The position numbers and the translations under genes are program-made. This document shows positions 1 to 11,217 of a DNA stretch of 64,000 nt, one piece after another. The notes under the pieces were generated by a model. The model made no database searches. It saw nothing but the letters and a program-made list of their open reading frames with translations, and was not told the origin of the DNA. Location of the stretch: contig ADNK01000407.1 of assembly GCA_000320545.1 (NCBI GenBank), positions 20,834 through 84,833 on the forward strand. Reading direction: 5' to 3'. How positions within the stretch are numbered: position 1 is the first letter of the stretch; each line of letters begins with the position of its first letter. This DNA is from Bigelowiella natans CCMP2755 (lineage: Eukaryota; Cercozoa; Chlorarachniophyceae).

Positions 1-407
1 GGAGGTGCCGAGGTATTTTGTAGCAGTGGGAATGCGTTCTTCGCATTTTCCGTACTCCAAGATCAACAGCGCAACTGCCCCCCCTTGCAAAAGAGTGAGG
101 TGGTACCCACCGTGTCGGCGTGCGGAGGAGGTTCTTAGGGAGGAAGAGGAGGAGGTCAAAGTGGCAGAACTTCGCACGATCGCCATCAGCCCCCTGTTGT
201 TGACATTATCACCAACATAATTATCAACAATCATCATCTCCTCATCGTAGCAGCAGCATCATTATAAATGGCCACCGACAGCCGAGATAACCCCCTACAT
301 ATAAGCAGCAGTGACAACGACAACAAACAACAAGAACAACAGCAGATACTACCTACCTCTATTAAATAATAATATTATTATTACTACTTGCTACTGCTAC
401 TCTTCCA
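1..407. other. 3' flank of the calpain gene, no gene seen
   Basis: Downstream side of the calpain stop codon. It holds purine-rich and trinucleotide-rich sequence (AGC and ATT repeats near 245-390) and no frame with coding character. It may contain the 3' UTR of the minus-strand gene. Confidence 0.5.
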
Positions 408-1620
408 TTACTTTACGGCAGTGTCGGGAAGAGGTGCTCGCCGCACGACATCGACCTCATTCGCGCTAAATATTGACAAGTGAAAAGGGGCGACACGGGC
501 CTGTTGCTGGTGGGATCGTATGCGGAAGACGAGCGGTGTGACTATGTACTCCACGTTCGGCTGCAAGATCATCTCGATATGCGCGCTACGCACAGCGCCG
601 GACAGTATTGCGGCTTCACACGCCCACTCCCCGTCGTCCCTGTTGCCCCTGTCGCCGCTATCATCGCCTTTCCCGCCCCCCGATTTGTTAGCGTGGCGCT
701 GATGGGCATCCACGCTACTGCTACCACTACTACTGCTCGAACAGATGGATAACCCCATATCAGTGTAGAAGCGTGCGCGACGACCCCTCCCCCTCTTGGT
801 TGGCTGGAGCAGCATGATGTAGCACCATGTGGGCTTACGGACCTTCAGCCTGTACTCGAACCCCCCCCCGCCGACCAGCATCCTGCCCGCCGCCGCCGGT
901 CCCAACGCGCCTTCATCGGCAAACGTGCGCGTGCTCCACTCTCTGTGGGCTTTGCAGACGTCTACCTCACTGAACCGCATGAGGAAATCAGAGTAGGTCA
1001 TCCAGAATGTCCCGTCGTTCTTCAAGGTGGCGTTTCCCAGCAGGGAGCGCAGTTGGAGAGTCCACCTCTCAGAACTCCGCGCCCATTCCCCAGTCCACTC
1101 CTGCCGCCCCCACGGGTTGCGCACGCAAACCAGCCGAAGGGGTGCTGCTGCTGCGGTGTGTTGACTGATGATGCTGGTGTTGCCACCGCTGCTGCTGCTG
1201 TATTGCTTATACTCCTCCCTTTGTAGCCTCTCGGCAAGCTGTTGGTCGGCACTTATACCAGTGATGGCGGGCTCCGCATTGGTGGTGGAAGGGTCCTCCC
1301 CCCGCACTCCTCCTCTTCCCGCTATCGCACCGCTTCCTCCCCTCTCGCCCCCCCCCCCCATTCCAAAGCAAGCCTCGATCTTGAGCTGTCGACCAATTGG
1401 TATACCCGACACTTCTCTGACGTCCAGAATCGAGTAAGCATGGTTTCCAACAAGACCTACGTCTTTCAGCCCAAGGCTGTAATGGCCTGTGATGCTGGCA
1501 CCCATGGGAAAGCCTTCTTGGTGAAACGATAGAAGCCGAGCCCATGTCGCCTCGGAGTCGAACCGATCGCTCCCGAACTCAATGCTCTCAGTAGGGCAGC
1601 CCTGTTGCACAGTGGTAGTA

Positions 1621-1657
<37 letters not shown>

Positions 1658-1714
1658 GATGTACGATGTTGGTTGCAGGTAGGTGCGCATATTAAGAAGA
1701 AAAGATGGATGTTG

Positions 1715-1753
<39 letters not shown>

Positions 1754-1792
1754 CTGGGTACAATTTGTTTCTATTCCGCTTAGGATAATTTG

Positions 1793-1825
<33 letters not shown>

Positions 1826-2442
1826 ATACATATATCACTAGCACTTGTTCGGACATGTGTATCGGTCGGCTCTAGCATCACCGTCAAGTCTTGCAGCGCC
1901 TCGTGGACCCAGCCCCCGGAGATCGCTTGGTAAGAACCGTGGAACTTTGCGTAAGCCTTTTCAAGGATGGGCGCCCAGATTACACGACGTGGTGCTTTGG
2001 AGTACGCAAGCTGCCATTGATGATGAGCTTCCTGCTCCTCTTTAACGCTTAGAATGAAGGAGGAGGGGGTGGATGTGGAAGAGGTTTTGCGCTTGTTCTT
2101 AGCTCTTTTTTTCTCGCGTACAGGCAGGAAGTTGTCGACCATGATCTGAGGAGGGAAGAGATACCAAAGAGGGTAATGTTGGAGTGGTGTATATAGGAGG
2201 TGTTAAAATGATTTATATTTCGTCCAACAATTATCTATTAATTAGCAGGATGCTACCATTCTCCAGCCCCCATCGAGGAATAGCCGCACGGTGTAGCGAC
2301 CCTTCTCCTCCTCGCTCTCATCATTGCCAGGTTGAATGGTTCTTATCCTTGTTTTTGACCGTGAAGAGAGTGAGCAGTCATTCTTGATTCGAGGGGCACC
2401 AACACGAGAGGACGATGGCGGGAAGAATATGTTCTACGCGAA

Positions 2443-2479
<37 letters not shown>

Positions 2480-3358
2480 AGTTGTGTGGTTGGACTCGTT
2501 ACCCGCACTTCATACATGCGCATACGTGTACTACTATAAAGTACTGCTATAACTACTAACCCTAATAAGATCAGGTCGGCGCTCTGCCACAACCGCGACA
2601 GCTGAGAGAAACCAGCAGTCGCCTACAGAGCCTTGTACGATATCGGTGGAACGGAAGATTCGACTACTGCTGCTGCTGCTGCTACTGCCATGATTGCTGG
2701 CGCTCCCTCCCTTCGAAGCCAACTTGTACGATGGAGGGCCAAAACGACGCCATTTTAGGCGCAGGATGGCACTAGAGTGCCACGTTGCCCTACTGTCGGC
2801 CCATAGGAAGAAGCCGCAGCGCCTCTTTGCGTCTCTCTCCGCGCAGCTCCAAAATTCCCGGCCTTGATTCACTCCCTCCTTCCCCACGGTGCGGATACGT
2901 GCTCTCTTTTTGCATCGGCAGAGAGGCGGTGCTCTGGACGAAGACGACGGCGACAAAGATGGTTGCTTGCCACTGCCTCTTCGGCCATCCAGCGAGGAAG
3001 GGCATGGTGGGAATTGGGGGTCGGTAAATAATGTCGTTGTCGTCGTTGTCGATAAAGAAGCGCCTCTTTTCCTCTTCATCATCATTTGCATCAATGGATG
3101 GAGTGCCTTCTGCTTTTTATAACTCGCTGTTTTCTCCTCATTTTTGGAAGAAGAAATATTAGTAGTAGTGGTTGTTGTAGTGATAGGAGGAGGAGGAACG
3201 GGGGAGGGGAGGGGAAGACTAGTTGTAGTTGTAGCAGCACTAGCTGGAGTAGAAGAAGAAGCATGCGTGGTATTCTGGCTCATCATTAGCTGTGTACTCA
3301 CATCTCCATTGGATCTCTTTCTCCGCTCTGGGAAGATTGATGTCTTTGTGGTGGGTTG

Positions 3359-3392
<34 letters not shown>

Positions 3393-4027
3393 TTGCAGCT
3401 GGCACTGGTTCTACTAGTGCTGGTGCGTGAAGAGCGACAAATGAAGCATCTAGTGTTACCAGGTTTATTGAAATACGTGCATACGCTACATGTCCAGAGA
3501 TTGCAGCTGCTACTAGCAACATTAGACCACCAAAAGGACGTGACGAAAACAAAAACATCGTTAGTCTGATTTTTACAATAGAATGACGGGTTGCATTTGA
3601 TGGACATGAGTAGTGCTTCTTCTTCTTCTTCTTCTTCATCATCATCATCTTCTTCTTCTTCTTCTTCTTCTTCCCTGTATAGACCTTTTCTCGTTCTCCG
3701 ATTGGGAGTCAGAACTCCGCCGTAGTTTCTTCTCCACAGTGACCACAGCGCTCGGATTTCTTCGCTTCTGTGTCGTCCGTTGTGAAAGAGAGATCTCACT
3801 GCTGGGCTGGGGTAAGGAAGACTCCGAAGCCTGTTGTGAGGAGGACGACGACGCTTGCTCTCCACAAGAGAAATGTGCTTCGCAGTGCGCTGCTATCTCA
3901 GCCTCGGGATACATCCTGAGAAGGTGGTGGTGGTGGGGAAAAAAGGATGAAGATGGAGAGGAAGATGGAAAAGCAACTGACACGTGTGCTTCGATTCTCA
4001 CCCAGAGCAGACCGGGCATGCCCTCAT
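408..4027 (-). CDS. Calpain-type cysteine protease with UBZ-like, RanBP2 and GRF zinc fingers (SOL/CAPN15-like)
   Basis: Predicted intracellular papain-fold protease of about 930 residues. Six exons, all in phase: 4027-4002, 3915-3685, 3512-2561, 2382-2257, 2145-1882, 1601-408. The protein opens with a C2H2/C2HC finger (CPVC ... HCEAHFSC) resembling TAX1BP1-type UBZ ubiquitin binders, split by intron 1. A Ser-rich linker follows, then a RanBP2-type finger (WTCSVC ... N ... CFIC), then a GRF finger (CRC ... GVNQGREFWSC ... CGFFLW). The catalytic core shows Cys (QGSVGDCWFLSA), His (GNHAYSIL) and Asn (VRNPWG) motifs. Between His and Asn lies an insertion of roughly 100 residues. The C-terminus looks like a calpain domain III. 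SOL/CAPN15 calpains are known to carry RanBP2 fingers; the GRF and UBZ-like additions are unusual. The start is the only in-frame ATG just before the first finger, so the N-terminus is less certain than the rest. Confidence 0.9.
1614..1825 (+). repeat. Microsatellite cluster: (TAG)n, (AC)n, (CAT)n
   Basis: Three different simple repeats lie within 210 bases of one calpain intron: TAG at 1614-1657, AC at 1717-1749, CAT at 1792-1825. Confidence 0.9.
2444..2477 (+). repeat. (AC)n microsatellite
   Basis: A dinucleotide run in a calpain intron. Confidence 0.9.
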
Positions 4028-4298
4028 GTGCCAGAGAGGGGAGGAGGGCGTCCTGTCGCCACTGGCAACAGGTGCTCCGATAATTTGGGAAATCCATTCT
4101 TGTCGTACGAAGAAAACGGCTTCTATTTCATCAAAGAAAATCCGGTTTACGCGGGAAAATGATTAAGTCGCACACGAAAAACGCCCTATCTCTGCCCACA
4201 TTTTTTTTGAACTTTCCAACTGACAGAAACAGAACCGAGAGCCGACTACGCCCCCGCCCCTATCTTCTACGACGACTGTGCAATGGATCTCCGGCAGG
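4028..4298. promoter_or_regulatory. Divergent spacer between calpain and zinc-finger genes
   Basis: These 271 bases separate two predicted start codons on opposite strands, so both promoters must lie here or overlap the first exons. There is a T-rich run near 4200 and CCGCCCC-like sequence near 4250. No TATA box can be called with confidence. Confidence 0.45.
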
Positions 4299-5933
4299 AT
4301 GGGGTACGTCAACCATTCAAATATTTATGGGCTATTGTGAATAGCTTCCACGCTTCGTAAACGTTTATCTAACCAAACATACATTTTAAGGCTCCTGGTA
4401 TCTATCTACTATCTCGTCGCCGTTGTGGGTAGGCCTCCAAAAGATTTCAGGACGCAGTGCACCATCTGCGGTAGGGATTTCAGTTGTCCAGGAAATTTAA
4501 GGGTGATATGATCTCCTTCATTTCTTTGATTTTATTTGAACTGCGATATTGGTATTCTTATTTATAAGTACATACGCATTTTTTAATTTTATCGTTCGAC
4601 AAATCAAAATCGAATTACATAAAGCGCGTTTTCTATTCCCTCCCTCCCTCCCCCTCCTTCCGACCATTTCCTTCCCTTTCTTCTTCTTTTTATATGCAAA
4701 AATATGTATCCCTTGACTGATACAGCGACACCGGAAGAATCATATCCCAATCTTTGATTTCACTTGTATCACCTGTGGACGGTCATTTCGGGAGAAGAGA
4801 AATCTTGGGGTAGTACTACTGATGGAGGCGAAGGAGGAGGACGATGAAAAACATCGCTGAAACCATACCTTGATTCACAGATTTTACCAAAAAATACTAC
4901 TGTTGCCACTGCTGTCGTTCTCCTGCTCCTGCTCTACCTTATTATATCTTGTCGCTGTGCAGAGACACAGACTGATACACACGGGTCAGAAGCCGTACCC
5001 CTGCCCGACGTGCAACGCCACCTTCCGGCAACATGTGCATGTTCATCAGCACATTATGGCTCAACACAGCCCGGTTCATTTATTTACCTACGATAAATAC
5101 ATTATGCCGACGTCAGATGGGAGGAGGAGAAAATAATATAATTATGTTTGTTTATGTGTTTATTTTGACACACGTGCGTGTGTGTGTGTTTGTGCGTTGT
5201 ATGCGTAATGAGTGACGTGCCATGTAAATGTCGATGTCATGAATACATAATTCTAAGATTCAAAACAGTACACGCGACACACTCAAATATTTCTCTTCTC
5301 TAACTCTCTCTCTCTAATATATACATATTTAAATATATCTGTCTCTCTCTTTTTACTGATGACTCGCATCGTCACCAGCATCTAAAAGCGAAATGTAAGC
5401 TGTGTGCGATGAAGTTCAGCTCCTCAAAAGAAATACCTGGCCACATGTACTTAAGGCATCCACAGAACCGCACTCTGCCGAAGGTGATCTATAGTAGCCA
5501 TTACAGGAAGGACCCCCCCCCCCTTATAGCAGCTAAATGGCAATGATGATCCAGAGCTTCCAGCATGCTTGCTAGACAGTGAAATGACGAGGAAGAAGGG
5601 AACGTGGATTGGAAATCTATTCTACATGAGTACTGGAAATAAAAGCTATAATTCTGCTTTTAGTGTCCCTCCTGCCAGAAAACCTTCCTCTTCCCTTCAG
5701 GATTGAAGGTGGACCTCTGTACTATTGAACCGTGCATGAATGAACATACACGAGTTTATGGATTCCTGTGTGAGCCAGGAAGGGGATTTTCTGATCGGTG
5801 CAATATTTACTCATTTTCGAACAGCGTCATCGGAGTGGATCTTGCTGTGGGAAAGCTAGGAACGTCACGAGAGCTATCGTCACAGCGACAGGAACTATCT
5901 CTCCTTGCAAGTCTTGATATCAAGGACGACTAA
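4299..5933 (+). CDS. C2H2 zinc-finger protein
   Basis: Probable nucleic-acid-binding protein of about 228 residues. Six exons: 4299-4303, 4391-4502, 4726-4809, 4963-5073, 5379-5483, 5664-5933. Fingers seen in order: CTICGRDF, CITCGRSF, CPTCNATF (with a classical HTGQKPY linker before it), CKLCAMKF and CPSCQKTF, followed by a degenerate Cys-rich tail (FLCEPGRGFSDRCN). Introns after the first two fingers fall at the same place, just after the N-L pair of the finger helix, and are phase 0. The start at 4299 is chosen because it joins exon 2 in frame; an upstream ATG at 4283 would not. Exon 4 could instead read on to a stop at 5136, giving a shorter three-finger isoform. The target and function cannot be read from the sequence. 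Confidence 0.8.
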
Positions 5934-7605
5934 TAATGCCAGACAATGTAGGATCCATTCTAAAGAGAGTCAGATATAAACTCTATTTTTTTTACATCAT
6001 AAAATTAGATGAAGTCTATCATAGGGAGCGCGCGGCACGCGCACAGACAGGGAGAGGAAAACTACGTGGATAATAAAGATAGGCGCTTCGCATAGCATAT
6101 TTCATAATACGAATGTGAATTGTATGTAATCTCCCAGCGGTGGTAAACGAAACAACACGCACGTGTACAGTGTCTAGAGATGGATCAATACCTGATCAAT
6201 GTTGTGGATGAATAGAAAAATTATGTTTACGAATTCGAAGCAATGCGATTGATTTCTAGAGGTTTGAAGCTGGCTTAATCAGGATTTAGAACACTACTAA
6301 TGTGGACTCAGCTCTGAACTTCCATGCTAGCATGCATGCATCAAAACGGTTTCCGCACGACCGTGCCACAGCGTGATGAGCATCTATGCTAATTTTCTCT
6401 CCCGCGTGCAATGTCCGATCCTGATGATCATGCACGCAGCTCCGTCAAACCCGGTAACGACGGGGTTGTGAACAGTGCAGCGCTTTGCGACGCGCTTTGA
6501 AGCAGCAGGCAGTTGCAGTTGGTCAAAGAAAGGTCATCAGAACTTGTCCGATGGCCAAACCTCAAAAAATGACCGAAATGTCAACCCAAATGTCCATTTT
6601 CAAGGCCTCAGTGAGCGCGCAAAGTGTGAAAATTCACACCCGTTGTGTGGAGGATGCACGCTGCGCGTTTGTTCTCTGCCACATTTTGAATGCTTTCTAG
6701 CTTTTGCGCGTGTGTTTGACCAAATGTGACATGCACGAAAATTTTCAAAGAAATGCGAGCAAATCCAATGTCCATCACATCACACAACGCGCTTGGTCGC
6801 GCACAAAAAGCTTCCAAATGCATGTTCTGGCGATTCGTCAAAGGTTTGACGGAGCTGTGGCACATGATGCAAATGAACATCGAGAACTACCGACGCGTGG
6901 CGGCGCGCAACGTAGATGGACAGTGGCTGCACCATGAACTCGTCGTTTCGATTCCAACGAAGTGCAGTGGCATCATGACTTCCACATCCCCTCCCTCATG
7001 CGACCTTCGCGATTCGAAGGGGTCGTCTCTTGTGTCATTCCAGCTCATCACTCCATCATTCCTGTCATGGAAACCATGATCACTGGCCTGAACAAATGAT
7101 CATTCATGCATGCGCATTTCCAAGATTTGCTTGCGCAGCTCACTTGGACATCGATTACAATTCGCACTGCGATGTGATGCTGCACTCGTTTCGCGGCGCT
7201 ACCGGCCTGCATGTGCTAGTGTGCGCGAAGTGTGCTGCGTGGCGACCACAAGCATCAAACAGCCAAAAAGCTGTGCTACGCTAAATGATCGAGTCACGTG
7301 CATGCTAGCATGGTGTCCATCGCTCTAGTCAATGTCACGCAAGCAGCAATCTAAGCAATGCTAGCAACACATCAAGTGCACAAACCCGATCAGCCGATCC
7401 GCATTGTGCGATCTGCCATGTACTAGTATAGTGCAATAGCATGCAAAATATCTTGTATTAATGGCAGCGCAACGATATTTAGCGTCCTCGTTCTGTTTTC
7501 GGCTTCACACAACACGAATTATCATCAAAAACTAAATGTTCAGATGCATTCACAAGAACAAAAACTTATTGTACTGCAAGCTTGGTCATTGCAATGCCTG
7601 ACGCC
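5934..7605. other. Convergent intergenic island rich in GCATGC, TGCA and CTAG
   Basis: Spacer between two genes ending toward each other. From about 6290 to 7440 the sequence is crowded with short palindromes (GCATGC, TGCA, GCGC, TGATCA, CTAGCATG). Several open frames exist (for example 6726-7079), but none has recognisable motifs or splice structure, and composition explains them. Confidence 0.55.
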
Positions 7606-8408
7606 CTACAGCTCTTTGCCCTGATTACTTTTCTTAGATGGTGCGCGAGAAGTTCTGGTTTTCGACTTTTTTTCCGTTTTACTTTTTTTCTGCGGTTGCT
7701 GCTTTGATCGTCTTTCGCTGCTGCTGCTACTGCTACTACCTTTAGATGTATTTCTTTTTCTTTTTTTATCTTTGCGCTTTTCTCCTCTATGCCCATCCTT
7801 CCAAACGTCTCTCAGTAGACTCTGTGATTTGCCGAACATCAAGTCGCGCGGGAATTTCGTGGCGTTCTCTTTAAGAATCTTGTTAGCCACGAAAGATATA
7901 ATTGTTTGCGTAGGCCGATTGCTACTCCCAACCTCCGCCGCAGCCTTCATGCACAAAGCAAAGAATGTAGTCCCGTACTAATGGAAATATTGAATGATGA
8001 TGATGATGGTGATGATCATCTGGATAACAATAACAATATTCGTTGAGTTTGATAAATGTTTGATGAACGCGAAGTTATGCCAAAATGATGGTTCTGCTAG
8101 TAATAAAAAAATAGCAACGTTTTCATTTCTACGGATGATCAATGCACTGTCGCTGCCACCACCTCTTCATGACCCAGGTAAAGAACTTGGGATATTGACG
8201 TCTCGTCGAGGTTGTATTCTTTCTCGAGCATCTTGAACACATGTGTTCATGATGACTCATCAGCATAGTCAATGAGGAATTTTCTCACACCAATCAAGTC
8301 GAAATAAACGGCTGTTAAGCATCATACATCGAAGCCATTAGCTAATTTTATAAATCACAAAAACACTCCTTCCCCACTATGCCCTTTCCCCCCTCTTTCC
8401 TATACGTG

Positions 8409-8447
<39 letters not shown>

Positions 8448-8879
8448 GCATGTATTAAATTTCAGAAAAAGTCGGGGCGATATTGAAGAATGGAGTGCTT
8501 CCAAACCGAACCAAAAATACACATTAAAACAGATACACATTGAAATAGGGAGTTGCGAAACCTTTGAAAAGATCCCAATAATCGCAATGGATGCACGCAG
8601 CTTCCTTTTCCCATCCAGATGTGCAGGCAAGTCATCACGCGCTTGCGGCAGGAGCTTGCTTTCGCTACCGCCGTCCTCGAATAGTGTTTCGAAGAAAGAA
8701 TATGCCATTTCTAAAAAGTTGCCGATCCTCTTGCTAGTGTCATCGACATCAACCCCTCCGCTAATGAATGAAGAGAAAAGTGAATGCCGAAGCTCTCCTC
8801 ATGATTTTGGATGGTTGTACCTAGAAGATGTATCGCCTGATGCATCATGATCATCATACTCTCCGTCCTCCGAATCCAT
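7606..8879 (-). CDS. Uncharacterised 232-residue protein with basic C-terminal tail
   Basis: Not recognised. Four exons join in phase: 8879-8821, 8760-8562, 8231-8163, 7977-7606. The acidic start (MDSEDGEYDDHD) leads into a helical-looking middle (FLEMAYSFFETLFEDGG; LEKEYNLDETSISQVLYLG; FFALCMKAAAEVG; TIISFVANKILKENATKFP). The last 60 residues are Lys/Arg/Ser-rich (EKRKDKKRKRN), which suggests a nuclear or nucleolar protein. The conserved-looking hydrophobic middle and the clean splicing argue that it is real. It ends next to the island at 5934-7605. Confidence 0.75.
8411..8446 (+). repeat. (TA)n microsatellite
   Basis: A run of TA in the second intron of the unknown gene at 7606-8879. Confidence 0.9.
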
Positions 8880-8967
8880 GGTCGATGCAGCATGGATGGA
8901 AGCTTTTAAATACTATCCAAGGTAGACGGATCGGGTCAAACCCAGAGTCGATAAAGTATTAGTAATG

Positions 8968-9581
8968 TCAGCCATTTGTTCGGTGTGTTCGTACGTGTGT
9001 TCGTACGTGTGTTTGTTGTAGTGTGACGACCTGGGAAGCCGAGAACTGAGAAGGGTTTATGCCGGTGCTCCTGATGTCCGACTCCACCTCCTGAGGTAGG
9101 TTCCGCTCAGAGAACTCTGATACCTCGGAGAAACCAAAGTGTAGGCCAGGCATTCCCGTGAATAGGAATGCGAGCATTGCTAGCCGCACGAGAAGATCCC
9201 ATGGGATAACTCTTGCCTGATGGATGGGTGGGGTTAGTGTCCAGGAGAACTCGCCATGTGGGACAAAAATTACCAGGGCCTTCCAGTACATTGACATGTT
9301 TTCCGAGTGGCTGCGCGTCAGTCAGCGGGTGGTCTTAATCTCGGAGGGTTACTTCGCCGCCATGGGTTGGATGGGGGATGGAGGATGACGAACAGGTTCA
9401 GTCGCCACTCATCAATGTGTACGTTGTATTCCATACTGCGACAACTGATATTTTCATGTCGCAAGTCCAAATCAGATTCCTTTTCAAACCATATCGCCGC
9501 TTTTGCTCGTGTTGATAGATGATCAGTTTTTGGTCCGAATTCTATCGTGGAAACATCCTGGAAGGAGCGTGCTTCTGTCAT
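8968..9581 (-). CDS. Doubtful small minus-strand gene
   Basis: Two open stretches lie here: 9581-9318 (starts MTEARSFQDVSTIEF, includes NVHIDEWRLNLFVIL) and 9297-8968 (includes a hydrophobic run, LLVRLAMLAFLFTG). One possible splice from 9318 onward ends at a stop after about 100 residues. Another reading gives a short membrane protein starting MSMYWKAL. I cannot choose between them and recognise neither. The position opposite ALG14 would make a divergent pair. Confidence 0.3.
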
Positions 9582-9697
9582 GCGATTTTCTAGTCTATTT
9601 TTCCAGCCGGAACTATCGTAAAATAACTCTCAATGAGTCCAGACGAAACTGCATTAAGCCCGAAAGCGGATCGGACTGGGAGGTCAGCGTGTGGCGA
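9582..9697. promoter_or_regulatory. Upstream region of ALG14
   Basis: Only about 116 bases separate the ALG14 start from the upstream minus-strand open frame. If that frame is real this is a very short bidirectional promoter. No defined element can be called. Confidence 0.3.
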
Positions 9698-11217
9698 ATG
9701 GCAGTTCTGTATCTCGTGGTGGCGGTCTCTGTGGCCGTCATCGCTGCAGTGTGCCGTTTGCTATGGCTGTTGAGTAAGGTAGGAGCGAAGTCCGAGAAAC
9801 GACGTTCGGGGGAGAAGCTCAATACCCTTGTAGTGCTCGGAAGTGGTACTCCGCGTTTTGGTATGTTTGAACAAATGAGCGTGATGCAAGCGATAACGTC
9901 TTTCCAGGAGGCCACACGTCTGAGATGATGACTCTTTTGTCTCACATGGACTCCAAGAACTACTCGCCGATCACTTATATGGTAGGAAGACCAGCGCAAT
10001 AACACCCTTCGCAGATGCTGAGTCAGCAAGATGTAGGAAAACAAGAAGGATGAATACAATGGAGTTCGTACGCAGGAGAACAAACAAAGTGGCCTGTGTA
10101 CCCAGAACAAAATTAGACTTTACGTAGAGACTGCTTGGATAGAAAATCTGAGGCCTCCTCCATGAATTCGCAGCAGCACTCATTCCATCTGCGGGCAACG
10201 TGGAACTAATATCACTATGCCCTGTAATTTCAGGTCGCAGATACCGACCGACACAGTGTTACGAAGGTCAAGTTACTTCGGGTAGTATCACACTGATATC
10301 AACTTCATGGCATTTTGCGGAATTTGCTTCGTGTTCTCAAGCAAACCGTTCTCAACAACAAATCTTCAGGATGATGCAAAGACGTCACGATTTGTGACTA
10401 TACCACGAAGTCGTGAGGTTCACATGGTAATATCCGCACCAAATAATACTGTGTCAGCAGTTGCTTTGAAGATATGTCCTTAATCTCCTCCTCCTCCTTG
10501 CGGTTCTTCTCGTTCTCCTTTATCTTCTTCTTTCTTGCAAATGCTCATCATATCTTCTTTGTTTTTGTTGTTGGCATCTGCTAAAAACTAGTCGTGGGGC
10601 CTGACGGTACTGATGACCATCAAAGCGCTGGTGGCTTGTATAGCGAAGATTCCCACCCTCGCTCCAGATTTGGTAAGCTCTAACTACCTCTTGAGGTGTT
10701 TCCCTTTTCCAGATATATAATGACATAAGATACCACCTACCCCTCGTTCTCAAACTCCTTAATTCCTACTTAGATTCTTGTCAATGGCCCTGGGACATGC
10801 ATTCCAGTTGTCTTGGCCGCCTGGTTCTGGAAGGTGATATTGATACTGATGCAATGCAAAAATATCATAGAGCTTCCCTTTATCCCTCGGTGAATGATTG
10901 GTTCATTTCCTGCCCTCAGTTCTTCGGATTGGTGCAGTGCAGGATCGTGTTCGTAGAGAGTTTCTGCAGAGTCAAGAGCTTATCCATGTGAGCATAGATT
11001 GACACTCCGAAACAAAAAATTAAAAATAATAATTCCAACGACCAACGTGTGTCTTACAATTCGCCGAAAAATCTTTTCGAATTCCACGATATTGAAACTT
11101 GAATAATTGATGCTCCTCGGAAAATACATGTGAAAAACTACCAGGTCCGGGAAGATAGCGTATTTTCTGAGCGACACCTTCATAGTGCAGTGGCCTATGC
11201 TTCTAGAAAGGTCTTAA
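9698..11217 (+). CDS. ALG14: ALG14, membrane subunit of the UDP-GlcNAc transferase of N-glycan synthesis
   Basis: ALG14 anchors ALG13 to the ER membrane; together they add the second GlcNAc to dolichol-PP-GlcNAc. Eight exons in phase: 9698-9845, 9908-9981, 10234-10266, 10370-10426, 10592-10672, 10774-10833, 10920-10987, 11145-11217, giving 197 residues, the usual family size. An N-terminal membrane segment (VVAVSVAVIAAVCRLLW) precedes LVVLGSGGHTSEMM, the family signature, which is split by intron 1. Further family blocks are VADTDRHS, TIPRSREVHM, ILVNGPGTCIPVV, IVFVESFCRVKSLSMSG and the C-terminal DTFIVQWPMLLERS. The catalytic partner ALG13 is not in the window. The family assignment is secure. 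Confidence 0.95.

Noticed and set aside
5033..5215. Second open frame over the third zinc finger
   Set aside because: Out of frame with the finger motif and explained by the GT-rich sequence after it.
6475..7328. Cluster of overlapping open frames in the first island
   Set aside because: Frames on both strands are similar in length, share no motif, lack splice borders and follow the odd composition of the island.
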